The notes under the pieces: model-generated
What the model saw: only the letters and a program-made list of their open reading frames with translations
What the model was told of the DNA's origin: nothing
Database searches by the model: none
Program-made: the position numbers and the translations under genes
Assembly: GCF_026015625.1 (NCBI RefSeq)
Contig: NZ_JAPDVG010000001.1
Coordinates: forward strand, 1,984,001-2,048,000
DNA from: Segatella copri
GTDB lineage: Bacteria > Bacteroidota > Bacteroidia > Bacteroidales > Bacteroidaceae
Direction of reading: 5' to 3'
DNA: 64,000 bases
In this document: positions 53,610 through 61,719 of the stretch, piece by piece
Layout: each line of letters opens with the position of its first letter
Numbering within the stretch: position 1 is the first letter of the stretch

Positions 53610-56189
53610 ATGATGAACTATAAAAGAAATCATAAATTCATAGGATTATCCTTTGCTATGGCATTGATGTCATCACTCAACTGCCAGGCACAGTTGCTCC
53701 CTACCCCTACGCAGGAAGCCAAACCAGGCGTAAGATGGTGGTGGATGGGATCTGCCGTGGATAAGGAAAACCTGAAATGGAACCTTGACGAATACGCCAA
53801 GGCGGGTATCGGTGCCGTGGAAATCACACCGCTCTATGGCGTACAGGGCAACGACAAGAACGATATTCCTTATCTCTCGCCTAAATGGATGGATATGCTC
53901 AAATTTGTTGAGAAGGAAAACAAGCAGGTGGGCATCGAGACGGATATGGCCACCGGAACAGGCTGGCCTTTCGGTGGTCCTTGGGTACCTATCAGCGAAG
54001 CAGCATGCAAGGCGGTGTTCGTAGATACCATCGTGGATGTGAAGCAGAAACTGATGGAGATAGAATTCAACGTGCCACTGAAAGAACGTGCCTTCGCCAA
54101 ACTGAAGGTCATCAAGGCATTCCCTATGGAAGGTGAAAAATACAAGAAACGCGTCATCGCTCTCTATGAAAGCCGCACCCGTCAGAAGGTAAAGCGTGCC
54201 GCACCTGGAGGAGAGGGATACGTTATCGACCATTTCGATTCTACTGCCGTGGCCAATTATCTGCAGCACATCGACAGCGCCTTCGTGGCATCGAAGACTC
54301 CATATCCTCATACCTTCTTCAACGACAGCTACGAGGTGTATGGCGCCAACTGGACACCTAATCTCCTGACGGAATTCGAGAAATATCACGGATATAAACT
54401 GCAGGATAAGTTCCCTGAGTTCCTCGATGGCGATGCTGTGGTGGTAAGCGATTACCGTGAAACCCTGGGCGACATGCTGCTCCATAACTTCACCGAACAG
54501 TGGACCAAATGGGCAAACAAGCGTGGTGCCATCACCCGAAACCAGGCACACGGTTCACCTGCCAACCTCATCGACTGCTATGCAGCCGTTGACATTCCGG
54601 AAATTGAAGGCTTCGGACTGACCGATTTCGGCATCAAGGGACTGCGCAAGGATCCGAGAAAGACCCGTCCTAACTTCAGCGACCTCAGCATGCTAAAATA
54701 TGCTCCATCGGCTGCGCACATCACCGGAAAGAAATATACATCCAGCGAAACCTTCACCTGGCTCACCGAGCACTTCCGCACATCCCTGAGCCAGATGAAA
54801 CCGGATATGGACCTGATGTTCTGCGCCGGCGTAAACCACATGTTCTTCCATGGCACCGCCTATTCGCCTAAAAACGATACATGGCCAGGCTGGAAATTCT
54901 ATGCTTCGGTAGATATGAGTCCTACCAACAGCATCTGGCGCGATGCTCCGGAACTGATGAAATACATCACCAATTGCCAAACCTATCTGCAGTGGGGACA
55001 GCCAGACAATGATTTCCTGGTTTATCTGCCAGTAAGAGATATGTGGCGCAAGGATACCAAAAACTGGCTGATGCAATTCGATATCCACAGCATGGCGAAG
55101 AAAGCACCTGAATTCATCAAGGTGATTCTCGACATCGACAAGGCAGGATTCGACTGCGACTACATCAGCGACAAGTACCTTCGCACGTGTACCTTTAAGA
55201 ACGGCATGATTGAAACGGCTGCCGGAACCCGATACAGAGGTATCATCATTCCTGGCAACAACATCATGCCAAGCGATGTGATTGAGCACATATCAGAATT
55301 GAAATCACAAGGCGCCAAGATTATCAAAGGCGATAATATCAAAGCAATGGAACAGGCGGCAAAACCGGAACTGATAAGAAAGGACCTGGGCTTGAAGATG
55401 ATTCGCCGTGCCAACAGCATCGGTCATCATTACTTCATCGCCAACCTCACTAGCAAGGACATCGCTTCTAGCGTGGCTTTGGCCGTGAACGAGAAGCATG
55501 GCATCTGGTACAACCCTATGACGGGCGAATACCATGAGGCAACCATCGGCGACAAGGGTATCCAGCTGAACCTGAAGAGTGGCGAGAGCCGCATCCTCAT
55601 CACATCGAATAAACCCGTGAATGAGTGGAAACTCGGTTCCAAGGTGAAGGTGAACGAAAAGGAAGCCATCGCTGCTGCAGATAGCAAGACCATCGACCTG
55701 ACAGAGAATGCCTGGAAACTGTCATTCACCGAAGATGCTCCTAAGGTGGGCGAAACCTTCAACCTGAAGGGCGTAAAGTCTTGGGAAGGTCTCAGTGAAA
55801 AGGCGAAGGTGATGATGGGAACAGGTGTTTACGAAACCACCATCAAGCTATCGAAGGATGATGCCAAGAAGCAGTGGACCATCGACCTGGGTGATGTTCG
55901 CGAGAGTGCCCGTGTCTATGTCAATAATAAATATATAGGTTGCGCCTGGGCTGTACCATATATCCTAAACTGCAAGGATGCGCTCAACAAGGGCAAGAAC
56001 ACCATCCGTATCGAGGTAACCAACCTTCCAGCCAACCGCATCGCCGAAATGGACCGTCAGGGTGTTAAGTGGCGCAAGATGAAGGATATCAACGTGGTGG
56101 ATATCAACTACAAGAAGACCACCTACGAGAACTGGACTCCTGTGTCAAGCGGACTGAACAGTACCGTGAAACTCGTAGAAATCAAGTAA
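53610..56189 (+). CDS. GH106 alpha-L-rhamnosidase
   Basis: An 859-residue secreted enzyme; signal peptide ends NCQAQ. The opening VRWWWMGSAVDKENLKWNLDEYAKAGIGAVEITPLYGV is characteristic of GH106, followed by GIETDMATGTGWPFGGPW, the long barrel (FNDSYEVYGANWTPNLLTEF; ARNQAHGSPANLIDCYAAVDIPE; FTWLTEHFRTSLSQMKPD) and a C-terminal jelly-roll (VYVNNKYIGCAWAVPYILN). It removes terminal alpha-L-rhamnose, here most likely from the non-reducing end of RG-I oligomers once GH105 has taken off the unsaturated uronate, feeding the neighbouring rha genes. First of three co-directional genes; GH105 begins 27 bases later. Confidence 0.88.
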   Translation: MMNYKRNHKFIGLSFAMALMSSLNCQAQLLPTPTQEAKPGVRWWWMGSAVDKENLKWNLDEYAKAGIGAVEITPLYGVQGNDKNDIPYLSPKWMDMLKFVEKENKQVGIETDMATGTGWPFGGPWVPISEAACKAVFVDTIVDVKQKLMEIEFNVPLKERAFAKLKVIKAFPMEGEKYKKRVIALYESRTRQKVKRAAPGGEGYVIDHFDSTAVANYLQHIDSAFVASKTPYPHTFFNDSYEVYGANWTPNLLTEFEKYHGYKLQDKFPEFLDGDAVVVSDYRETLGDMLLHNFTEQWTKWANKRGAITRNQAHGSPANLIDCYAAVDIPEIEGFGLTDFGIKGLRKDPRKTRPNFSDLSMLKYAPSAAHITGKKYTSSETFTWLTEHFRTSLSQMKPDMDLMFCAGVNHMFFHGTAYSPKNDTWPGWKFYASVDMSPTNSIWRDAPELMKYITNCQTYLQWGQPDNDFLVYLPVRDMWRKDTKNWLMQFDIHSMAKKAPEFIKVILDIDKAGFDCDYISDKYLRTCTFKNGMIETAAGTRYRGIIIPGNNIMPSDVIEHISELKSQGAKIIKGDNIKAMEQAAKPELIRKDLGLKMIRRANSIGHHYFIANLTSKDIASSVALAVNEKHGIWYNPMTGEYHEATIGDKGIQLNLKSGESRILITSNKPVNEWKLGSKVKVNEKEAIAAADSKTIDLTENAWKLSFTEDAPKVGETFNLKGVKSWEGLSEKAKVMMGTGVYETTIKLSKDDAKKQWTIDLGDVRESARVYVNNKYIGCAWAVPYILNCKDALNKGKNTIRIEVTNLPANRIAEMDRQGVKWRKMKDINVVDINYKKTTYENWTPVSSGLNSTVKLVEIK

Positions 56190-56216
56190 ATAATCATAAC
56201 ATTAATAACAAGACAA

Positions 56217-57344
56217 ATGAAGAAACTGATCTTATCATCGCTCTGCATGCTCATGGGCTTGACCTCAATGTCTGCCCAGACCGCATTGCAAAATGAAATC
56301 CTGGAGGTAGCCCATCGAACCAACAACTACTTCATGACGAAGTACAGTGATCCAACCATCGACACTTTCGTGAAGAAAAAGCGTACCAGCAATCTTTGGA
56401 CACGTGCCGTGTATTACGAGGGATTGATGGCGCTTTACGAGATTGACCCTCAGCAGCACTATCTCGACTACACCGATAAGTGGGCGGATTATCACAAGTG
56501 GACTGCCCGTGGCAGCGTAAACGATACCGATGCCGACAACCAGTGCTGCCAGCAAACCTACATGGATCGCTACGTTCAGACAGGCGGCAAGAAGGACTTG
56601 AGCAAGGTGAAGGAGAACCTGGACCATCAGATGAGCACCAAGCGTGTGAATTATTGGACTTGGATTGACGCTATCCAGATGGCAATGCCTGCCTACGCCA
56701 AGTATGCCAAGATTACTGGCGAGCGCAAGTATCTGGATTATGCGATGAATTCCTATAAATGGAGCCGTGATACACTGGCTAATGGTCTCTTCAACAAGAA
56801 AGAGGGTCTCTGGTGGAGAGACAAGGATTACGTGCCACCTTACAAGGAGAAGGATGGCAGCAACTGCTATTGGAGCCGTGGCAACGGTTGGGTATATGCA
56901 GCCCTGGTCCGCGTGATGGAGACTTTGCCAAAGACCGACAAGTACTATCAGTATCTGAAGAAGGATTTCATCTCTATGAGCCAGGCTATTCTGAAATGCC
57001 AGCGCAAGGATGGCTACTGGAACGTAAGCCTCGTCTGTCCTGCCAACTATGGCGGTCCTGAGATGACCGGTACAGGTCTCTTCCTCTATGGTATGGCATG
57101 GGGTGTTCAGCAGGGCATTCTTCCTAGAGCCACCTATCAGAAGGCGATGGACAAGGCATGGAAGGCTCTTGCCGCATCCGTTCACGAGGATGGTTTCATC
57201 GGCTATAACCAAGGCACCGGAAAGGAGCCATCAGCTGGCCAGCCTGTCACCTTCACCTCCGTTCCTGATTTCGAGGACTACGGCACAGGTTGCCTCCTGC
57301 TTGGTGCTGCAGAGTATTACAAGCTTTTAAAAGTAAAAAGGTAA
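56217..57344 (+). CDS. GH105 unsaturated rhamnogalacturonyl hydrolase
   Basis: A 375-residue enzyme of the YteR/YesR type with an (alpha/alpha)6 barrel; signal peptide ends MSAQ. It removes the 4,5-unsaturated galacturonate left by rhamnogalacturonan lyase through a hydration mechanism. Motifs: LWTRAVYYEGLMALYE (early), NYWTWIDAIQMAMPAYAKY with the catalytic Asp, CYWSRGNGWVYAALVRVMETLP and ENYGGPEMTGTGLFLYGMAWG-type stretch. Acts directly downstream of the PL11 lyase at 23180. The C-terminus runs into a GTAAAAAGG repeat (last residues LLKVKR). Confidence 0.93.
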   Translation: MKKLILSSLCMLMGLTSMSAQTALQNEILEVAHRTNNYFMTKYSDPTIDTFVKKKRTSNLWTRAVYYEGLMALYEIDPQQHYLDYTDKWADYHKWTARGSVNDTDADNQCCQQTYMDRYVQTGGKKDLSKVKENLDHQMSTKRVNYWTWIDAIQMAMPAYAKYAKITGERKYLDYAMNSYKWSRDTLANGLFNKKEGLWWRDKDYVPPYKEKDGSNCYWSRGNGWVYAALVRVMETLPKTDKYYQYLKKDFISMSQAILKCQRKDGYWNVSLVCPANYGGPEMTGTGLFLYGMAWGVQQGILPRATYQKAMDKAWKALAASVHEDGFIGYNQGTGKEPSAGQPVTFTSVPDFEDYGTGCLLLGAAEYYKLLKVKR

Positions 57345-57435
57345 AAAGGCTTTTTAAAGGTAAAAGGGTAAAAAGGTAAAAGGGTAAAAAAGAACCTCCC
57401 CCTTCCGCCACCGTTCCCAGCGATTCCATCGCTGG
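57345..57435. repeat. GTAAAAGG microsatellite followed by a 19-bp palindromic hairpin
   Basis: Seven or so near copies of (G)GGTAAAA(A) follow the GH105 stop, then CCAGCGAT-TCC-ATCGCTGG (57417-57435), a perfect 8-bp stem without a T-run. Similar GTAAAA words end rhaB. Probably an intergenic repeat, possibly processing or stability related. Confidence 0.65.
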
Positions 57436-57476
57436 TCCCCAAGTCTAAGTTTTAAAGCTAAAAAAGAAAACAAATC

Positions 57477-58868
57477 ATGAAGAAATATATCTGGCTGATG
57501 GCTTGCCTGGTGGCGTTTTCGCCACTAAGCGCCAACGCCGCAAAGAAACAGAAGAAAGCAAAGAAGGCACAAACCGAACTTTGGCCTGATGGCACAAAGA
57601 TGGATGCCTGGTTCAGCAACGCCCAGAAGGTGAACGTGGATACCCTGGGCAAGAAATACGTTCTCACCGACTATGGCGTGAAAACGGATAGCACCCTGAT
57701 TCAGACCAAGGCCATCCAGGCTGTTATCGACCGTGCTGCCCAAGATGGCGGTGGCGTTATCGTGGTGCCTGCCGGAACCTATCAGAGCGGTGCCCTCTTC
57801 TTCCGTCCAAAGACTCATCTCTATGTTTCGGAAGGCGGAAAACTGAAAGGTAGCGATCGCATCGCCAACTTCCCAGTGGTAGAAACCCGCATCGAGGGCG
57901 AGACCTGCAAATACTTCTCGGCATTCATCAATGCCGACAAATGTGATGGCTTTACCATCGCCGGTCCGGGTACCATCGATGGCAACGGTTATCACTATTG
58001 GGAGGAGTTCTGGATTCGTCGCACCTGGAACCGTGAATGCACCAACAAGGATGCACAGCGTCCCCGCCTCGTCTATATCAGCAACTCAAGCAACGTAACC
58101 TTGCAGGATGTACATATCCAGAACAGTCCGTTCTGGACCAACCACATCTACCGTTGCGACCATGTCCGCTTCCTGGGCTGCACCATCTTCGCCCCTACCA
58201 GTGGCATGCGGGCACCAAGTAGCGATGCCATCGACATCGATGTATGCCACGATGTGCTGGTGGATGGCTGCTACATGAGCGTAAACGATGATGCCATCGC
58301 CATCAAGGGCGGTAAGGGCACCTGGGCAGACCAGGCACCAGAGAATGGTCCTGTATATAACGTGCTCATCCAGAACTGTAACTACGGAAGAGTGCACGGC
58401 TGCTTAACCCTCGGCAGCGAGAGCGTGAAAGACCGCAACATCGTATTACGCAACACCAAGGTGGGCAATGCACAGCGCGTACTCTGGCTGAAGATGCGCC
58501 CTGATACTCCTCAGCATTACGAGTACGTAATGGTGGATAACATCCAGGGCACTACAGGCAGCTTCCTCGTCATCCGCCCATGGAAGCAGTTCTTCAAGCC
58601 AGGCGATCGCAAGGACATGCCTCTGAGCCAGTGCAACAACATCACAATGAAGAATATCCAGATGGATTGCGACAACTTCTTCGATGTGGGTAAGAGCGAG
58701 AAATATCGTCTGGTAGATTTCACCTTCGAGAACATCAACTGTACCGATAAGAAGATGGCCTTTGATGCCAACCTTATTGAGAATACCGTGGCAAAGAAGG
58801 TGAACATCACCCCTAGAGAAAAGAGCAACGGATTGAAGACCACCGGCGATGCCGATGGGTTGAAATAA
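57477..58868 (+). CDS. GH28 polygalacturonase / rhamnogalacturonan hydrolase
   Basis: A 463-residue secreted right-handed beta-helix enzyme; signal MKKYIWLMACLVAFSPLSANA. Opening DYGVKTDSTLIQTKAIQAVIDRAAQDGGGVIVVPAGTY is typical. The GH28 catalytic acids sit in SSDAIDID (first Asp) and VNDDAIAIKGG (the Asp pair), with RVHGCLTLGSES and LWLKMR replacing the usual GHG and RIK blocks. In an RG-I locus it probably hydrolyses galacturonate linkages in the backbone or in unsubstituted ends. Last gene of the plus-strand enzyme group; no clear terminator follows. Confidence 0.9.
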   Translation: MKKYIWLMACLVAFSPLSANAAKKQKKAKKAQTELWPDGTKMDAWFSNAQKVNVDTLGKKYVLTDYGVKTDSTLIQTKAIQAVIDRAAQDGGGVIVVPAGTYQSGALFFRPKTHLYVSEGGKLKGSDRIANFPVVETRIEGETCKYFSAFINADKCDGFTIAGPGTIDGNGYHYWEEFWIRRTWNRECTNKDAQRPRLVYISNSSNVTLQDVHIQNSPFWTNHIYRCDHVRFLGCTIFAPTSGMRAPSSDAIDIDVCHDVLVDGCYMSVNDDAIAIKGGKGTWADQAPENGPVYNVLIQNCNYGRVHGCLTLGSESVKDRNIVLRNTKVGNAQRVLWLKMRPDTPQHYEYVMVDNIQGTTGSFLVIRPWKQFFKPGDRKDMPLSQCNNITMKNIQMDCDNFFDVGKSEKYRLVDFTFENINCTDKKMAFDANLIENTVAKKVNITPREKSNGLKTTGDADGLK

Positions 58869-59008
58869 CACATACATTTTATAGAAAGTAATACAGAATT
58901 GAGTACTGAAACGAGCTTAATTTGCAAGAATAAGGCGCGTTTTGTTTTTTTATATCCCTCCTTATTTCTTTTTATCTCTTAAAATTAGGCATTTCCAAAT
59001 ATTTTGCT

Positions 59009-59016
59009 TAATTTTG
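59009..59016 (+). promoter_or_regulatory. -7 element of the ABC ATPase gene
   Basis: TAATTTTG followed by C; its place rules out the in-frame ATG at 59004 as start. Confidence 0.55.
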
Positions 59017-59042
59017 CCTGCAAAATAATTTTGAGTAAGAAA

Positions 59043-59792
59043 ATGATAGATATAAAAGGTATAACCAAGAGCTTCGGCTTCCTGCAGGTGCTTAAGGGCA
59101 TCGACCTGCATATTGACAAGGGCGAGGTGGTAAGTATCGTCGGTCCTAGTGGTGCCGGCAAGACTACACTCCTCCAGATTATCGGTACCCTCGACAAGCC
59201 TGATAGTGGCAGCATCATGGTTGATGGCATCGATGTAAGCAGCCTCAGCACCAAGAAACTGAGCGATTTCCGCAACCAGCATCTCGGTTTCGTCTTCCAG
59301 TTCCATCAGCTTCTACCAGAGTTCACCGCCCTGGAGAACATCATGATTCCTTCCTTCATTGCTGGCAAGAGCCGCAAGGAAGCCAAGGAGCGTGCCGAGG
59401 AGTTACTGGCGTTCATGGGCTTGAGCGATAGAGCCAGTCACAAGCCTGCCGAGTTATCCGGTGGTGAGAAACAGCGTGTAGCCGTGGCGAGAGCTTTGGT
59501 CAATAATCCTGCCGTCATCCTTGCCGATGAGCCATCAGGAAGTCTCGACACCAAGAACAAGGCTGAGCTTCACCAGCTCTTCTTCGACCTCAGAGACAAG
59601 TTCGGTCAGACTTTCGTCATCGTAACTCATGATGAGAGCCTTGCTGCCATCACCGACCGCACCATCCATCTCAAGGATGGAATGATTGAGAAGACGGTGG
59701 AAGCAGGAGCTGCTGATAGCCAGAAAGAAACTGCTGATAACAATAAAGAAGTTTCTGCAGAAGAACCAGACTCATCCATAGATTGCATCTAA
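59043..59792 (+). CDS. ABC transporter ATP-binding protein, LolD/MacB type
   Basis: A 249-residue ATPase. Walker [10 protein letters not shown] (34-42), Q-loop in [19 protein letters not shown], signature LSGGEKQ (138-144), Walker B VILADEP (157-163) and switch His in IVTHDESLA. The sequence type is that of LolD, which powers release of lipoproteins from the inner membrane, or of MacB-like exporters. No permease gene adjoins it, which is common for Bacteroidetes LolD homologues. The final ~30 residues (acidic, Ala/Glu/Asn-rich) extend beyond the usual family end. Start 59043 follows the promoter. Confidence 0.85.
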   Translation: MIDIKGITKSFGFLQVLKGIDLHIDKGEVVSIVGPSGAGKTTLLQIIGTLDKPDSGSIMVDGIDVSSLSTKKLSDFRNQHLGFVFQFHQLLPEFTALENIMIPSFIAGKSRKEAKERAEELLAFMGLSDRASHKPAELSGGEKQRVAVARALVNNPAVILADEPSGSLDTKNKAELHQLFFDLRDKFGQTFVIVTHDESLAAITDRTIHLKDGMIEKTVEAGAADSQKETADNNKEVSAEEPDSSIDCI

Positions 59793-59880
59793 ACGCCCTG
59801 AAAGGGCAGAAGCCCCTAGCCCAGGGCAACACCCTGGGTAATTACGGACGCAAACCTGTCGCCCTGTAAGGGCAAAAGCA
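59793..59880. repeat. REP-like GCCCTGAAAGGGC palindromic element
   Basis: GCCCTGAAAGGGC, then CCCAGGGCAACACCCTGGG, then GCCCTGTAAGGGC: three small hairpins in 80 bases. This arrangement is widespread between genes of Bacteroidetes; GC-rich compared with the flanks. Function unknown. Confidence 0.75.
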
Positions 59881-59906
59881 TTTTATATTCTCGAAAATAA
59901 TATGAT

Positions 59907-60749
59907 ATGGCAAAAAAGATAAAACTCGGCGATTACAATCGCCTTCGCATCGTAAAGAAAGTTGATTTCGGTCTGTATCTCGATGGTGGTGACGAGGGAG
60001 AAATCCTCCTTCCATCCCGCTACGTACCTGAAGACGCAGGCATCGGCGACGAGCTGGATGTCTTCATCTATCTCGACCAGGAAGAGCGCCTCATAGCAAC
60101 CACCGAAACCCCTTTGGCAAAGGTGGGCGATTTCGCCTATCTCGAAGTGAAATGGGTCAACGAATACGGAGCCTTTCTGGGTTGGGGGCTAATGAAGGAC
60201 ATCTTCTGCCCATTCCGCGAGCAGAAGAAACGTATGGTGCTCGGCAACTCCTACATCGTGCATATCCACATCGACGAGGAGAGCTATCGCATCGTTGCCT
60301 CTGCCAAGATTGAGCGTTATCTCAACGAAGACCATCCTCACTACAAGCATGGCGATGAGGTAGATCTCCTCATCTGGCAGAAGACCGATCTCGGCTTCAA
60401 GGTTATCATCGACAACCAGTATCCGGGTCTCCTCTATCAGGACCAGATTTTCCAGTACATCCATACCGGTGACAAGATGAAGGGCTACATCGGAAGAATT
60501 CGTCCTGACGGAAAGATAGATGTCACCCTGCAGAAGACCGGCATCCAGCAGACTGCCGATTTCGCCGAAACCCTCTACCAGTATCTCCTGGACAACGACG
60601 GCGAGTGTAACCTTGGCGACAAGAGCGAGGCCGACGACATCTACGAGCGTTTCCACGTGAGCAAGAAGGTTTACAAGCGTGCCGTGGGCGATTTATACAA
60701 GAAGCGCCTCATCACCGTAAGCCCGATGAGCATCCGATTGGCAGAATAA
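59907..60749 (+). CDS. CvfB-like S1 RNA-binding protein
   Basis: A 280-residue cytoplasmic protein of the CvfB/YitL family: three S1-type OB domains in tandem (starting LGDYNRLRIVKKVDFGLYLDGG; GDFAYLEVKWVNEYGAFLGWGL; KMKGYIGRIRPDGKIDVTLQ) and a C-terminal winged helix (FHVSKKVYKRAVGDLYKKRLITV). Staphylococcal CvfB affects virulence gene expression through RNA; here a role in RNA metabolism is inferred. Separated from the ABC ATPase by the REP-like repeat, probably co-transcribed. Confidence 0.9.
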   Translation: MAKKIKLGDYNRLRIVKKVDFGLYLDGGDEGEILLPSRYVPEDAGIGDELDVFIYLDQEERLIATTETPLAKVGDFAYLEVKWVNEYGAFLGWGLMKDIFCPFREQKKRMVLGNSYIVHIHIDEESYRIVASAKIERYLNEDHPHYKHGDEVDLLIWQKTDLGFKVIIDNQYPGLLYQDQIFQYIHTGDKMKGYIGRIRPDGKIDVTLQKTGIQQTADFAETLYQYLLDNDGECNLGDKSEADDIYERFHVSKKVYKRAVGDLYKKRLITVSPMSIRLAE

Positions 60750-60788
60750 AGATTTTTTAGATGTATATATAATAAGGTATATATATAA

Positions 60789-60829
60789 AAGGTGGAGCAT
60801 CGAACCCGATGTTCCACCTTCATTTTTTT
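60789..60829 (+). terminator. Terminator after the CvfB-like gene
   Basis: AAGGTGGAGCATCG, four-base loop, CGATGTTCCACCTT, then CA and seven T. Confidence 0.92.
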
Positions 60830-60888
60830 GAAACAATTTATTCAAAGCATTGTATCACCATTGCATTTCTCCTGTAATCTAATACCCC

Positions 60889-60896
60889 TACCTTTG
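60889..60896 (+). promoter_or_regulatory. -7 element of the small secreted protein gene
   Basis: TACCTTTG followed by C, 38 bases before the start; -33 not at the usual distance. Confidence 0.55.
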
Positions 60897-60933
60897 CAAC
60901 CAGAAAAGATTATCATAGAAAAGAAGAAGAAGA

Positions 60934-61608
60934 ATGAGAAAGAAAACATTTACAAAAGGTAGTTTGCTGATGATGACCATGCTCGTTAGCAGCAACATGA
61001 TGGCTGGCACACCAGAATTGGAAAGCAATGCCACCAGCAACGCAGTAAAAGCCCATCGCGTACTCGTGATAGGCGCTCAAGACAACGTGAAATCAAACTA
61101 TTTCGTTACTGATATGCTGGCAGAGGATACGCAGATCAACCCAGACAGCGTATGCTACATATATAATAAGGTGATAGAAGACAACCTCGCACAACTTGCC
61201 CAGAAATCAAAGGCAAACTTCACCTATGTAGACGGTAATGCCATTCAGGGCACCTACCACGACATTCTGGAGGATATCAAGACCACAGGCGAAGGCGAGA
61301 ACCAGTCATCTGACCTTACATTCGTCAATGCCACCCAACTCCGTGGCATGCTCGACCAGGCAGGAGCCGATTATCTCCTCCTCCTCGACAATCACTATCT
61401 CAAGTATCAGGAAGAGCCTTTCAAGACCATCTTCCACTACGTGAACTATTCACTCTATGATGGCAACAAGAAGAAATTGGCACAGGGTAGCAATTACTTC
61501 ACATCCATCAACCCACAGTCGGAACAGCAGATGCTCAAGGCTAGCCGCAAGAGTACTGCAAAAATGCTCAACGACGTGGAGAGTACACTCACAGCTATGA
61601 GAAAGTAA
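60934..61608 (+). CDS. Secreted protein of unknown function
   Basis: A 224-residue protein with a signal peptide (KGSLLMMTMLVSSNMMAG). The mature part begins with ~20 polar residues, then HRVLVIGAQDNVKSNYFVTDMLAED, a Rossmann-like strand-loop, followed by alternating strands and helices (GADYLLLLDNHYLKY; TIFHYVNYSLYDGNKKKLAQGSNYF). The pattern resembles periplasmic proteins that report on lipoprotein or stress genes, but I do not recognise a family. Own promoter; the TonB receptor follows 111 bases later in the same direction. Confidence 0.7.
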   Translation: MRKKTFTKGSLLMMTMLVSSNMMAGTPELESNATSNAVKAHRVLVIGAQDNVKSNYFVTDMLAEDTQINPDSVCYIYNKVIEDNLAQLAQKSKANFTYVDGNAIQGTYHDILEDIKTTGEGENQSSDLTFVNATQLRGMLDQAGADYLLLLDNHYLKYQEEPFKTIFHYVNYSLYDGNKKKLAQGSNYFTSINPQSEQQMLKASRKSTAKMLNDVESTLTAMRK

Positions 61609-61619
61609 AAAACGTATTC

Positions 61620-61667
61620 AGGAAATAGCAGAAGAATTCTTTTAGGAAATAGGAATAGAAGAATTCT
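61620..61667 (+). repeat. Imperfect direct repeat AGGAAATAG...AGAAGAATTCT
   Basis: Two tandem near copies of a ~22-25 base unit between the secreted protein and TonB receptor genes. Confidence 0.6.
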
Positions 61668-61719
61668 ATGATATTCGGCAGAATCACGATAAACTTTTAT
61701 AAACCAAAGATTGTATTTT

